Below are positions 42,438 to 52,500 of a stretch of DNA of 64,000 nucleotides, in pieces. Within the stretch, counting starts at the first letter, position 1, and the number at the start of each line of letters is the position of its first letter. The notes under the pieces were generated by a model that had not been told where the DNA came from, made no database searches, and saw only the letters and a list, made by a program, of their open reading frames with translations. The position numbers and the translations under genes are program-made. Source of the stretch: Saccharomonospora amisosensis (GTDB lineage Bacteria; Actinomycetota; Actinomycetes; Mycobacteriales; Pseudonocardiaceae); the NCBI RefSeq assembly GCF_011761185.1, contig NZ_JAAOYM010000001.1, positions 1,426,001-1,490,000 on the forward strand. Direction: 5' to 3'.

Positions 42438-43955
42438 TCACCGGTCGCCGGAAAGCAGGTCCCTGGCGTCGAGTTGGCCGAAGGGGTTGTCCTGTGCGCG
42501 GAGCGTGGCCGCGCGCGCCGCGGCGTCGGGCGCGGCCGAGTTCAGCAGCCGGGCCAGTTCGTCGAACCGCTCGGTGTGCGCCCGCGCGCGGCCGCGCGCG
42601 TAGTCGGCCGCGGAATCCTTGGTGACCATGAACGCCCAGTCGCTCGAAAGCGCGAGCAACGCCTCGGTGACGGCCTGGTCGGCAGCCGGGTCGCGCACCG
42701 TTCCCCTCGGCCGCAGCGTGAGCAGCCGCTGCTGCAGTGCCGTGTTTGCGGCCACCATGTCGGAAACCTGCTCGCCGTCCCACACCCGCCAGTCCTTGCC
42801 CGAGCCCCACGACGAGGCGGGCAGTTCCACCGGGCCACCGAGATGCCCGGCTTCCAGCGCTCCCGCAAGCGTGGTGACCCGCACCCCCGCCTCGGGCAGC
42901 GCGCGCAGCACGCCTTCCAGCCAGGCTGGGCCCTCGTGCCACCAGTGACCGAACAGTTCGGTGTCGTAGGCCGCCACCACCAGCGACGGCCTGCCGTGCC
43001 GCTGCCGCAGCTCGCGCAGCCTGGACAGCACGGTGTCGACGAAATCCTTGACGTGCAGCCGCAGCGTGTCGGCGGCGAGTGCGGGATCGTAGGGTGCCTT
43101 GTCGGCGGGCGCCACGTGCTTGCCGGTGACCCGGGAGGGTTTGAGCCCCACCTCGTGAGCCCAGGTGTGGAAGTCGCGGTAGCTGCTGTGTCCCGGATAG
43201 CCCGACTTCGGCGACCACACCCGATAGGTCACCTCCAGGTCGCGACCGAAACAAACCACGTCCGAGGAGCCGACCGTGCGCGCCGCCGAGGTGTCCCCGC
43301 GCAGCGAAGGGCCGTCCACAAGGAAACGCTCGACACCGTCGGCGGCGTACCCGTCCTCCATGCCAGGTGCGTAGCCGCACTCCGGCGCCCAGATCCCGGC
43401 CGGGCGCGTGCCGATCCGGAGCGCGGTGTCCGCCAGCCCCCCGCGCAGCGCGAAGGAGCGGACCCGCTCGTCGAGCAGTGGCTGGAACGGGTGGGTGAGC
43501 GGTCCGCCGAGCAGCTCGACGACTTTAGAGTCCACAAGGGAGCGAAGTAGCGGTGAGAACCCGTGCGACCAAAGGGTTTCGAACTCCTCCGTGGCGGCAC
43601 AAGCGGTGCGGTACTGCTCGGCGGCCAGTTCGGACAGCAACGCGTCACCGCGCCACAGCGAGGCGGCGTGCTGGGCCCGCAGTTGCCAGTGGCCCAGCCA
43701 CTCGTGGAAGGTGCGCAGTGAGTAGGGGTCGTCCAGTTGTGCTGCCAGCACCGGGGTCACGCCCAGGGTCAGCACGTCGCGCTTGCCCTCGGCGGCGAAC
43801 CGCCGCAGCAGGTCCACCACGGGAAGGTAGGAGTGCGCCCAAGCCTGGTAGAGCCATTCCTCGCCGACCGGCCAGCTGCCCTGGTGCGCCAGCCAGGGCA
43901 GGTGGCTGTGCAGGACGAGGCAGAAGGTGCCCTCGTACTCTGTCGTGGCCGTCAC
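42438..43955 (-). CDS. GH57 1,4-alpha-glucan branching enzyme (Rv3031-like)
   Basis: A 505-residue GH57/DUF1957 protein: GTFCLVLHSHLPWLAHQGSWPVGEEWLYQAWAHSYLPVVDLL at the start, GIWAPECGYAPGMED with the probable nucleophile Glu, and VVAAYDTELFGHWWHEGPAWLEGVL with the acid Asp. It makes alpha-1,6 branches in cytoplasmic glucans. Rv3031, its M. tuberculosis counterpart, is implicated in MGLP synthesis. The GTG start overlaps the stop of the upstream methyltransferase by 4 bp, so the two proteins are made together. Confidence 0.92.
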   Translation of the reverse strand: MTATTEYEGTFCLVLHSHLPWLAHQGSWPVGEEWLYQAWAHSYLPVVDLLRRFAAEGKRDVLTLGVTPVLAAQLDDPYSLRTFHEWLGHWQLRAQHAASLWRGDALLSELAAEQYRTACAATEEFETLWSHGFSPLLRSLVDSKVVELLGGPLTHPFQPLLDERVRSFALRGGLADTALRIGTRPAGIWAPECGYAPGMEDGYAADGVERFLVDGPSLRGDTSAARTVGSSDVVCFGRDLEVTYRVWSPKSGYPGHSSYRDFHTWAHEVGLKPSRVTGKHVAPADKAPYDPALAADTLRLHVKDFVDTVLSRLRELRQRHGRPSLVVAAYDTELFGHWWHEGPAWLEGVLRALPEAGVRVTTLAGALEAGHLGGPVELPASSWGSGKDWRVWDGEQVSDMVAANTALQQRLLTLRPRGTVRDPAADQAVTEALLALSSDWAFMVTKDSAADYARGRARAHTERFDELARLLNSAAPDAAARAATLRAQDNPFGQLDARDLLSGDR

Positions 43956-44728
43956 GGCCGCACCGCCACCGCGATCAGATCGAGGCTGGAGTCGAGGTCG
44001 TCACCGTCGATGGCGAAATCAGCCGCCCTGACCGAGGCCACGTCCGCGAGCAGTTCCCCGGGCCAGCTCGCCTGGCCCGGCATCGACCCCAGCACGACGT
44101 CGAGCTGGGCTTCGATGATCGACCCGCCGTGCCGGGCGTCCAGCTCGCGAAGGCGATCGCCGTGGCGAAGGCCGTGCAGCGATTCCACGGCGAACCCGGC
44201 GTCGGTGAGCAGCTCGGCCAGCTCGGCCGGGGACAGCTCCCTGGTGTGGTAGGGGTTCAGCGGGGTGGGCGAGTCCGGTGTGAAGGTGAGCCGGTTGGGG
44301 GTGGTCACCAGCAGCTTCCCGCCGGGCCGCAGCACCCGGTGGCACTCGGCGAGAAAGCCCTGCTGGTCCCACAGGTGCTCGATCACCTGCAGGTTGGCCA
44401 CGACGCCGACGGCGGCGGTGCCGACGGGCAGGAACGCGAGGTTGCTCCGCACGGCGCCAAGCCGCGGGTAGTTGCGCGCCACATGGGTCATGGTGGGTTG
44501 GTCGTAGTCCAGCGCGACCACCCGCGACCCGGTGTCCGCTATCAGCGCCGCGCCGTAGCCCTCACCACAGCCTGCTTCCAGCACGGTCTCGCCCGCGCAA
44601 TGGGGCAGCAGCGCCAGGTACGCGGCCTCGTGCCTGGCGAACCAGTAGTTCTCCTCCACGACCCCAGGCACCGTGCGCTCGCCCGTCAGGTGCAGGGTCT
44701 GCGCCCGGTTCGCGGCAGCAGTCGACAC
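43952..44728 (-). CDS. SAM-dependent methyltransferase (Rv3030-like)
   Basis: A 258-residue class I methyltransferase: ETVLEAGCGEGYGAALIAD (motif I), VVALDYDQPTMTHVARNYP, VVANLQVIEHLWDQQGFLAECHRVLRPGGKLLVTTPN. Position and length match Rv3030, which is proposed to methylate glucose residues of MGLP. GTG 44728. It is coupled to the GH57 gene by a 4-bp overlap and lies 57 bp downstream of the DegV gene on the same strand, giving a DegV-methyltransferase-branching-enzyme operon. Confidence 0.9.
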   Translation of the reverse strand: MSTAAANRAQTLHLTGERTVPGVVEENYWFARHEAAYLALLPHCAGETVLEAGCGEGYGAALIADTGSRVVALDYDQPTMTHVARNYPRLGAVRSNLAFLPVGTAAVGVVANLQVIEHLWDQQGFLAECHRVLRPGGKLLVTTPNRLTFTPDSPTPLNPYHTRELSPAELAELLTDAGFAVESLHGLRHGDRLRELDARHGGSIIEAQLDVVLGSMPGQASWPGELLADVASVRAADFAIDGDDLDSSLDLIAVAVRP

Positions 44729-44785
44729 TCGCGCTCTCCCTCGTCGGTGGTCACGGATGCCAGGCAGCCGTGACCCGATTGGCGC

Positions 44786-45625
44786 TTACAGTGTGGGCGC
44801 TACGGTGATCCCCAGTGCACCGGGGCCGACGTGGGCGGCTATCACGGTGCTCGCCCGCACCACGACGATGTCGTTGAGGTTGGGGATGCGCTGGCGTAGC
44901 TGACCGACCACACTCAACTCGCGGTCGGTGGGCGCGGCGCACGCCACGGCGATGTCGACACCGGCGTTTCCCGCCCGGCGTACGGCGAGGTCGGTCAGCT
45001 TGGCCAGGGCGCGCTTGCCACCCGGAACCCGTGCCAGTGGTGCCACCTCGCCCTCCCGCACGGTCAGCAACGGTTTGATCGACAGCGCCGTGCCCAGCAT
45101 GGCGGAGGCGGCCCCGATGCGGCCGCCCCTGCGCAGGTACTCGAGGGTGTCGACGTAGAGCAGTTCGCTGGCGCCGCGGTAGCGGCGGTCGGCCGCCTCG
45201 ATGACGCGCTGTGGCGCCCCGCCCGCCGCGGCGGCCCGCGCGGCGGACAGCGCGGAGAAGCCCAGACTCATGCTGGTGGTTCCGCTGTCGATCACGTAGA
45301 CGGGCACGCGTACCTGCTGGGCCGCCTCTCTGGCGGCCGCCACGGTCTGCGACATGCGGCTGGAGATGTGCAGGCTGACGATCGCGTCGGCGCCCGCGCT
45401 GACCGCGTCCTGATAGGTCCAGAAGAACGCGCCGGGGTCCGGGGGTCTGGTACTGACGGAGTGGCCCGCGCGCAGCATCTCGATCAGGTCCTCCCGGTTG
45501 AACCGGTTCTCGTCGTCGACGCGGCCGTCGGCGACGATCTGGACCTGCACTACCGAGATGCCCCACTGTGCCGCCAGTTGCTCGGGGATACAGGCGGTCG
45601 AATCGGTGATCACTGCTACCGGCAC
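44786..45625 (-). CDS. DegV-family fatty-acid-binding protein
   Basis: A 279-residue DegV protein: VPVAVITDSTACIPEQLAAQWGISVVQVQIV, HSVSTRPPDPGAFFWTYQ, VSLHISSRMSQTVAAAREAA and VYVIDSGTTSMSLGF, followed by LLYVDTLEYLRRGGRIG. DegV proteins hold a long-chain fatty acid in a deep pocket and in some bacteria present it to a fatty-acid kinase. The start is taken as GTG 45625, where similarity begins. In M. tuberculosis the DegV protein Rv2417c is encoded beside the MGLP octanoyltransferase and phosphatase genes (Rv2418c, Rv2419c). Here it stands directly upstream of an MGLP-type methyltransferase. Confidence 0.9.
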   Translation of the reverse strand: MPVAVITDSTACIPEQLAAQWGISVVQVQIVADGRVDDENRFNREDLIEMLRAGHSVSTRPPDPGAFFWTYQDAVSAGADAIVSLHISSRMSQTVAAAREAAQQVRVPVYVIDSGTTSMSLGFSALSAARAAAAGGAPQRVIEAADRRYRGASELLYVDTLEYLRRGGRIGAASAMLGTALSIKPLLTVREGEVAPLARVPGGKRALAKLTDLAVRRAGNAGVDIAVACAAPTDRELSVVGQLRQRIPNLNDIVVVRASTVIAAHVGPGALGITVAPTL

Positions 45626-45725
45626 GTCCGGCAGGTTATCCCCTGTAACCACCCGTTTGAAGCAGTGTGTTGCAACTTTCGGACGCAACGGATCAACCGC
45701 ACGTAGTTCCCGGTGCTCAGATCAG

Positions 45726-45749
45726 TTACCGGGACGATCGTCCCGGTAA
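45726..45749. promoter_or_regulatory. Perfect 24-bp palindrome upstream of etfBA
   Basis: The half-site TTACCGGGACGA is followed at once by its exact complement, ending at 45749. The GACGATCGTC centre resembles TetR-family operators and shares CGATCG with the operator at 35401. It lies 104 bp before the etfB start and 100 bp from DegV. No regulator gene is adjacent, so it would be read by a protein encoded elsewhere. Confidence 0.75.
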
Positions 45750-45852
45750 AATGGCATTCCAGGTGAATGCCGTCACCTCGCGGAGCGGGCCCGGCCGAGG
45801 AGGCCCTAATCTACCGAGCAGTAACGCCTCGCGTGTGCGCCGAAGGAGATCC

Positions 45853-46638
45853 ATGACCAACATCGTTGTCCTGGTCAAGCAGGTGCCTGACACCTACTCG
45901 GAGCGAAAGCTCGCCGAGACCGACCACACCCTTGACCGCGAGTCCGCCGACGCGGTGATCGACGAGATCAACGAGCGCGCCGTCGAGGAGGCGCTCAAGA
46001 TCAAGGAAGCGGGCGAGGGCGAGGTGACCGTGCTGTGCGTCGGTCCCGAGCGCGCCACCGACGCGATCCGCAAGGCACTGTCGATGGGAGCCGACAAGGC
46101 CGTCCACGTCTGCGACGAGGCACTGCACGGCTCCGACATGCTGGCCACGGCCAAGGTGATCGCCGCGGCCGTCCGCAGGATCGAAGGCGTGGACCTGGTG
46201 ATCGCGGGCAACGAGGCGTCCGACGGTCGCGGTGGCGCCGTGCCAGCGGTGCTCGCCGAGCTGCTCGGCCTGCCGCAGCTCACCCACGCCCGCCAGCTCA
46301 CCGTCGACGGCGGCTCGGTGAAGGTCGACCGGGAGACCGAGGACGGCATCACGCACCTCGAGGCCAGCCTGCCCGCCGTGGTCAGCGTTACCGAGAAGAT
46401 CAACGAGCCGAGGTATCCCTCCTTCAAGGGCATCATGGCCGCGAAGAAGAAGCCGGTGGAGACCCTGACCGTGGCCGACCTCGGTGTCGACGCGGGCGAG
46501 GTCGGCCTGGCCAACGCGTGGTCCACCGTCCTGGAGGCCTCGCCGAAGCCGCCGCGCACCGCGGGCCAGCGGGTGGAGGACGAGGGCGACGGCGGCGCCA
46601 AGGTCGCCGAGTACCTGGTCGGCCAGAAGATCATCTGA
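45853..46638 (+). CDS. etfB: Electron transfer flavoprotein beta subunit
   Basis: A 261-residue EtfB: MTNIVVLVKQVPDTYSERKL, AVIDEINERAVEEALKIKEAGEGEVTVLCVGPERATDAIRKALSMGADKAVHV, and the AMP/recognition-loop region LVIAGNEASDGRGGAVPAVLAELLGLPQ. With EtfA it carries electrons from acyl-CoA and other dehydrogenases to the membrane quinone pool. ATG 45853 follows AAGGAG. It corresponds to Rv3029c (fixA) in the conserved gene order. Confidence 0.96.
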   Translation: MTNIVVLVKQVPDTYSERKLAETDHTLDRESADAVIDEINERAVEEALKIKEAGEGEVTVLCVGPERATDAIRKALSMGADKAVHVCDEALHGSDMLATAKVIAAAVRRIEGVDLVIAGNEASDGRGGAVPAVLAELLGLPQLTHARQLTVDGGSVKVDRETEDGITHLEASLPAVVSVTEKINEPRYPSFKGIMAAKKKPVETLTVADLGVDAGEVGLANAWSTVLEASPKPPRTAGQRVEDEGDGGAKVAEYLVGQKII

Positions 46639-46676
46639 CAGCACCGACAGACATCGACAGACAAGGAAACCAACTC

Positions 46677-47636
46677 ATGGCCGAAGTTCTCGTCCTCGTC
46701 GATCACGTCGACGGTGAGGTCAAGAAGGTCACCTACGAGCTGCTGACGGCGGCGCGGGCGCTCGGTGAGCCCTCCGCGGTCGTGGTCGGCGCTCCCGGCA
46801 CCGCGGGCAAGGCGAGGGAGTCGCTTGCGTCCTACGGCGCGGCGAAGGTCTACGCCGCTGAGTCCGAGGACGCCACCGGCTACCTGGTGACGCCGAAGGT
46901 CGACGCGCTGGCGGCGGTGGCAGAGCAGGCCTCGCCCGCGGCGGTGCTGGTACCCGCCACCTCCGAGGGCAAGGAGGTCTCAGGAAGGCTCGCCGCCCGC
47001 ATGGGCTCCGGCTGGCTGGTCGACGCCGTCGGCGTCGGCGCCGACGGCACCGTGGAGCAGTCGGTCTTCGGTGGCGCGTTCTCGGTGAAGGCCAAGGCCG
47101 CCAAGGGTGTTCCGGTGATTTCGGTGCGTCCCGGTGCGGTGGAGGCCGAGCAGGCCGAGGGGGCGGGCGCCGAGGAGTCGGTGTCGCTGCCAGCCGTGGA
47201 CCCGGCCAAGTCGGCCCGGATCACCGGTGTGGAGCCGGTGGTCGGTGGCGACCGGCCCGAGCTCACCGAGGCGTCGATCGTGGTCTCCGGTGGCCGAGGT
47301 GTCGGCTCGGCGGAGAAGTTCGAGGTCGTGGAGAAGCTGGCGGACGCGCTCGGCGCCGCGGTGGGCGCCTCACGGGCCGCCGTCGACTCCGGGTACTACC
47401 CCGCGCAGTTCCAGGTGGGCCAGACCGGTAAGACCGTCTCGCCGCAGCTGTACGTGGCGCTCGGCATCTCCGGTGCCATCCAGCACCGGGCGGGCATGCA
47501 GACGTCGAAGACGATCGTCGCGGTGAACAAGGACCCCGAGGCGCCGATCTTCGAGATCGCCGACTTCGGCGTGGTGGGCGACCTGTTCAACGTCGCCCCG
47601 CAGCTTACAGAAGAGGTCGCCAAGCGCAAGGGCTGA
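46677..47636 (+). CDS. etfA: Electron transfer flavoprotein alpha subunit
   Basis: A 319-residue EtfA with the N-terminal [29 protein letters not shown] and the C-terminal FAD-binding signature [47 protein letters not shown]. It pairs with EtfB 38 bp upstream and holds the FAD. The operon ends at a strong hairpin. It corresponds to Rv3028c (fixB). Confidence 0.96.
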   Translation: MAEVLVLVDHVDGEVKKVTYELLTAARALGEPSAVVVGAPGTAGKARESLASYGAAKVYAAESEDATGYLVTPKVDALAAVAEQASPAAVLVPATSEGKEVSGRLAARMGSGWLVDAVGVGADGTVEQSVFGGAFSVKAKAAKGVPVISVRPGAVEAEQAEGAGAEESVSLPAVDPAKSARITGVEPVVGGDRPELTEASIVVSGGRGVGSAEKFEVVEKLADALGAAVGASRAAVDSGYYPAQFQVGQTGKTVSPQLYVALGISGAIQHRAGMQTSKTIVAVNKDPEAPIFEIADFGVVGDLFNVAPQLTEEVAKRKG

Positions 47637-47644
47637 CCGCTGTC

Positions 47645-47685
47645 GAGAACGGCCACCGGGACCTCGCGGCCCGGTGGCCGTTCTC
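47645..47685 (+). terminator. Strong hairpin terminator of etfBA
   Basis: A perfect 16-bp stem (GAGAACGGCCACCGGG at 47645-47660, complement at 47670-47685) with a 9-nt loop begins nine bases after the etfA stop. Confidence 0.85.
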
Positions 47686-47774
47686 GTGTCGGCGAACGCG
47701 GTTTTAACGCGTTGTGCAGCCGCAGGACACGATCGGCACTCCGCGGCTTCGCAATCCGGCGCGAGGATCGGCGC

Positions 47775-48545
47775 ATGACACGGTCACAGCTACTCGCCAG
47801 CACTGACCGGACGGGCGCGGGTAACGCGCGGTACTCGCTGCTCGTCGCCCACGACAACGACGACGTGCTGGCCGCGCAGCGGCTGCGCCACCAGGTCTTC
47901 GCGGGGGAACTGGGTGCGCGGCTGCACACCACGCGGCAAGGCGTCGACGCCGACTACTTCGACGACTTCTGCGACCACCTGGTGGTTCGCGACGACAACA
48001 CCGGTGAGATCGTCGGCACCTACCGGATGCTGCCGCCGCGGCGGGCAGCCGAGGCGGGGCAGTTGTACGCCGACCTCGAGTTCGACCTGAGCAGCATCGA
48101 CCACCTGCGGCCGGGTCTTGTGGAGACCGGCCGTTCCTGCGTGCACGCCGACCACCGCAGCGGCGCCGTCGTCGGCCTGGTGTGGGCTGGTATCGCCCGG
48201 TACATGCTGCTTTCCGGACACCGCTACCTGGCCGGGTGTGCCTCGGTACCGCTCGCTGACGGCGGGATTCGCGCGGCGCAGGTGTGGGATCTGGTGTCGC
48301 ACCGGCACTACGCGCCCGCCGAACATCGGGTGACACCGCTGCGACCCTGGGACACCGACACGGTCGGGCCTCGCCCTCGCGGCACCCTGCCGCCGCTGCT
48401 GCGCGGATACGTCCGGCTGGGCGCCAAGGTGTGCGGGCCGCCCGCGTACGACCGGGATTTCGATGTCGCGGACTTCTTCGTCCTGCTGGACCTGCAACAA
48501 GTGGACGAGCGGTACCTGAAGTTCTTCCTGGGAGCGCAGGTGTGA
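47775..48545 (+). CDS. GNAT N-acyltransferase, OlsB-like (Rv3027c-like)
   Basis: A 256-residue protein of the acyl-homoserine-lactone-synthase/OlsB branch of [95 protein letters not shown]. Members transfer a hydroxyacyl chain from ACP to an amine such as ornithine. An acyltransferase follows with a 4-bp overlap, the same order as olsB-olsA and as Rv3027c-Rv3026c. Ornithine-lipid synthesis is possible but not proven. Confidence 0.85.
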   Translation: MTRSQLLASTDRTGAGNARYSLLVAHDNDDVLAAQRLRHQVFAGELGARLHTTRQGVDADYFDDFCDHLVVRDDNTGEIVGTYRMLPPRRAAEAGQLYADLEFDLSSIDHLRPGLVETGRSCVHADHRSGAVVGLVWAGIARYMLLSGHRYLAGCASVPLADGGIRAAQVWDLVSHRHYAPAEHRVTPLRPWDTDTVGPRPRGTLPPLLRGYVRLGAKVCGPPAYDRDFDVADFFVLLDLQQVDERYLKFFLGAQV

Positions 48546-49411
48546 GCGGTATGGACCACCCCTGGATGCCCGTGTCGCCGTGCGGGCCGGGGTGCCTCAC
48601 CCGCGAGGAGCCGGTGGTCGGCCTGCCCCGCCGCGCGGCGAGGTTCGCCCGCGCCGCCGCGGTGCTGTGCATGGCGTTGCTGCTGGCACCCTGCCTGGCT
48701 GTGCTTCCCGCCGACAGCAGGCGGCGCGCGGTGCGGCTGGTCTTCCGTGGCGTGCTCGCCGCGTTCGAGGTGCGCCTCGTCGTGCACGGCGACCTGGACT
48801 CGCAGGGACGCGGAGCGCTGGTGGTGAACAACCACATCTCCTGGCTCGACATCGTCGCCGTCAACGCGGTCCGTCCCATGCGCGCGCTCGCCAAGCGCGA
48901 GATCGCCCGCTGGCCGGTGCTCGGCTGGCTGGTCTCCCGCTCGGGAAGCATCTACCTCGATCGAGGCAGGCTTTCCACGCTGCCCGCCACGGTGGCGCGG
49001 GTCGCCACCGCGCTGCGGGAGGGCTCGCTGGTCAACGTCACGCCGGAAGGCACAACCTGGTGCGGGTCCGCGTCGGGGCGGTTCCGGCCCGCGCTGTTCC
49101 AGGCGGCCATCGACGGCGGTGTCGGCGTTCGTCCGGTGGCGCTGCGCTACCGCAGCGGTGAGGGAAGGCAGACCACCTGGCCCGCCTTCGTCGGCACCGA
49201 GTCGCTGATCGAGTCGCTGCGCAGGGTCGCGAGGTTGCGCGGGCTGGTACTGGAGTTGTTCGTGTGCCCCGAGATCGCGCCGGGCCGTGCCACCGACCGG
49301 GCGGAACTGGCGCGGCTGGCGCAGGCCGCCGTGCACGCCGCGCTTGGCACGACCGAACTGGTGCGGCCTGCTCGCGGCCGGGTGGTACGACCACTGCCCG
49401 CCGCGGTGTGA
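48542..49411 (+). CDS. 1-acyl-glycerol-phosphate/lysolipid acyltransferase (PlsC/OlsA-like, Rv3026c-like)
   Basis: A 289-residue acyltransferase. A membrane segment (AAAVLCMALLLAPCLAVL) precedes the PlsC fold, with the catalytic HX4D motif in VVNNHISWLDIVAVN, the acceptor motif in VNVTPEGTTWCGSASGRF and SRSGSIYLDRG. It adds a fatty acid to a lysolipid at the inner membrane face. GTG 48542 overlaps the GNAT stop by 4 bp, so the two enzymes probably act in sequence on one lipid. It ends the Rv3041c-Rv3026c collinear block. Confidence 0.9.
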   Translation: MSGMDHPWMPVSPCGPGCLTREEPVVGLPRRAARFARAAAVLCMALLLAPCLAVLPADSRRRAVRLVFRGVLAAFEVRLVVHGDLDSQGRGALVVNNHISWLDIVAVNAVRPMRALAKREIARWPVLGWLVSRSGSIYLDRGRLSTLPATVARVATALREGSLVNVTPEGTTWCGSASGRFRPALFQAAIDGGVGVRPVALRYRSGEGRQTTWPAFVGTESLIESLRRVARLRGLVLELFVCPEIAPGRATDRAELARLAQAAVHAALGTTELVRPARGRVVRPLPAAV

Positions 49412-49508
49412 TCGCCTCCACACCTCGCGTGCACGAACTGTCCGGTGCTGCCCGTATTCTGCCTACCTGAACCAGCGACCGCGTGCTGGACTGCGATGGA
49501 GGCGACGC

Positions 49509-52500
49509 GTGGCCATCGAGCTACTTGGGGGGCGTTACCGGATCGTCGACGTGCTCGGCCGTGGTGGCATGGGGCAGGTGTACCGCGCGCTGGACACCCG
49601 GCTCGGCCGCACCGTGGCGCTGAAACTGCTCACCGACACCGCCGACGAGCACCATGCCGACCGGTTGCGGCGCGAGGCCGAGCTGGTGTCGCGGCTGGCG
49701 GATCGGCATATCGTCGAGGTGCTCGACGCCGGCGAGGTCGACGGCAGGCTGTACGTGGCCATGCGGCTGGTGGAAGGTCCAGACCTGCGCCGCGTGCTCG
49801 GCCACGGCCCGCTGGAACCACGGCGAGCGGTGCGGATCCTTTCCCAGGTGGCCGCGGCGCTGGACTCGGCACACCAGGCCGGGATCGTGCACCGCGACGT
49901 GAAGCCGTCGAACATCCTGCTCGCCGAGCACGAGGGCGAGGAGGAAACGGGGGAGCAGGCCTTCCTCACCGACTTCGGGATCGCGGTTTCGCTCGTACCG
50001 GAGGCGACGCGGCTCACCAGGACCGGCAGCTACGTGGGCTCACTGGACTACATCGCCCCGGAACAGTTGCGCGGCCAGGACGTCACCGGCGCGGCGGACG
50101 TGTACTCGCTGGCGTGCGTGCTGTACGAGTGCCTCACCGGCAAGGTGCCCTTCCCCGCCGCCGACGCGGCCGCGAAGCTGGCCGCGCAGCTGAACGATCC
50201 ACCCGCCGCGCCGTCGGTGTTCGACCCGAGAATCCCGCCCTCACTTGACCTGGTCGTGGCCACCGGTATGGACAAGGACCCCCGCCGCCGCTACGCGAGC
50301 GCGGGCGAACTGCTGGCAGCCGCCGACTCCGCGCTCGCCGACCGGGGACCTTCGGCGCCGCCTTCGGCCACCGCGCCCGGCGCGGCCGGGTCACCGGACG
50401 CTGGTGGCGACGAGGTGTTGCTGCGCGCCATCGTGTCGGCGGCACAGCGCCGACACTCGCTCCCCGCGAACGGCCGCGGCGGCGACGGCGAGCAGTGCCC
50501 CTATCCCGGCCTGCGAAGCTTCGACACGGGCGATGCCGCGTGGTTTCACGGCCGGGCCGCAGAGGTGACCGAGCTGCTGGTGCGGCTTTCCCGGCAGTTG
50601 ACGGTGAAAGAACCGGTCGTCGTGCTCGGCGCCTCCGGAACGGGTAAATCCTCGCTGCTTCGCGCAGGGCTGTTCCCCGCACTCGATGCGGCAGGCTGCG
50701 ACTGGCCGAGGGTGGCGCTGACCCCGGGTGACCGACCGGTGGAGACGCTCGCCACCAGGCTGGCCGCCGTGACCGGTGCGGACCCGGCCGCGCTGGCGGA
50801 GAGCATCCGGCGGCAGCCCGCCGCTTTCGGTGAGCATTGCACGCCGACTCGTGGTGAGCGGCCGCTGATCGTGGTGGACCAGTTCGAGCAGTTGTTCACC
50901 GACGGCGCGAGCGCCGCCGACCGCGCCGCGTTCTCCGAGGCGCTGGCCTGCGCCTCGCCCGCCGCCGTGATCGTCGCGGTGCGCGCCGATTACCTGCCCG
51001 ACTGCATCGCGCTGGAGCGGCTGCGAGCCGGACTGGACAATCCGGTGGTGGTCGGCCCGCTCGGCCCCACCCGGCTTCGCGAGGTCATCACCGTTCCCGC
51101 CGCAGCAGCCGGACTGTCCATCGAGGACGGTCTTGTCGAACGGCTCGTCGCCGACATCGGTGCCGGAAACGGCGGCGTGGCCGAGCGGGGCGCGCTGCCA
51201 AGGCTCGCCCACGCGCTGCGTGAGACCTGGAACAACCGCGAGGGCGATACGTTGACGCTGGCGGGCTATCAGGCGACGGGCGGGGTCACCCGAGCCGTCG
51301 CGGTGAGCGCCGACCAGCTCTACCAGCGGTTGGACGCCGCGGCCGCCACCGCGTCCCGCTCGACCCTGCTGCGCCTTGTGAAGGTGCTGCCGGACGGTGC
51401 CATGGCCCGCCGCCGCGCCGACCGAGGCGAACTCGACCCCGACGCGGTCGCCCAACTGATCGAGGCCCGGCTGGCCACCGCGGACGAGGAGGGCGTGCGG
51501 CTGGCCCACGACGCGCTGCTGACCGCGTGGCCACGGCTACGCGAGTGGGTGGAGGCCGACCGCCAGGAACTGCTGTCGCGGCAGCGGCTGCACGAGGCGG
51601 CCGACGCCTGGCGAGAGGGAGGCCGCGACCGAGGCGACCTCTACCGGGGTGCCCGGCTCGCCGAGGCCGTCGAGAGGGCGCAGGCGCACGGCGAACTCAC
51701 CGATGGCGAACGGGAATTCCTCGACGCCAGCAGGCGGGAACAGCAGCGCAGCACGAGGCGGCTGCGTGGGGTCGTGGCGGGCCTTGCGGTACTGCTCGTC
51801 GCGGCACTTCTCGCCACGGGGCTGGCGGTCAGCGCGCGCGACGACGCGGACACGCAGGCGCAGCTGGCACTGTCCCGGCAGCTCGCGGCGGAGTCGCTGG
51901 CGCTGGCGGAATGGGACCCGGTGGGCGCACGAAGGACCGCGCTGCGGGCGTGGCGCGCGGCGCCGACGGCTGAGGCGCGCGGCGCGCTGCTCTCGGTCGA
52001 CAACGCCACCTACCCGGTGCGGCACGAGTCCGGGCTCGATCCGGTGTTCACCACCGACGTCAGTGCCGATGGTGGTTTGGTCGCGATCGGTGGAATGGGC
52101 CGGTCCGGCGCTGAGGTCGTCGTGTTGGACACCACCTCAGGCGAGCGGTTCACACTCGCCACGGGTCTGGGCTCGGACCCGGTGCAGGCGGTTCGGTTCT
52201 CCCCGGACGCGGGCATGCTCGCCGTCGCGGTTTTCGGCGAAGCCAAGGTCGGGGTGTGGGACGTGGCGCAACGTCGGCGGCTCGCCCGGCTCGACAAGGG
52301 TGCGGTGGCCCTCGGGCCGATCGCGTGGCGAGCCGACGGCACGGCGCTGGCCGCGCAGACCGCCGACGGTGCGGAAAGCCGCATCGGCGCGTGGAATCCG
52401 CGCACCGGGCGGTTTCAGCGCTGGCTGACCGGCGCCGCCCCGGACGGCCTGCTCGCCTTCGACCTGGCCTTCAGCCGGGACGGCTCACGGCTTGCGGTCG

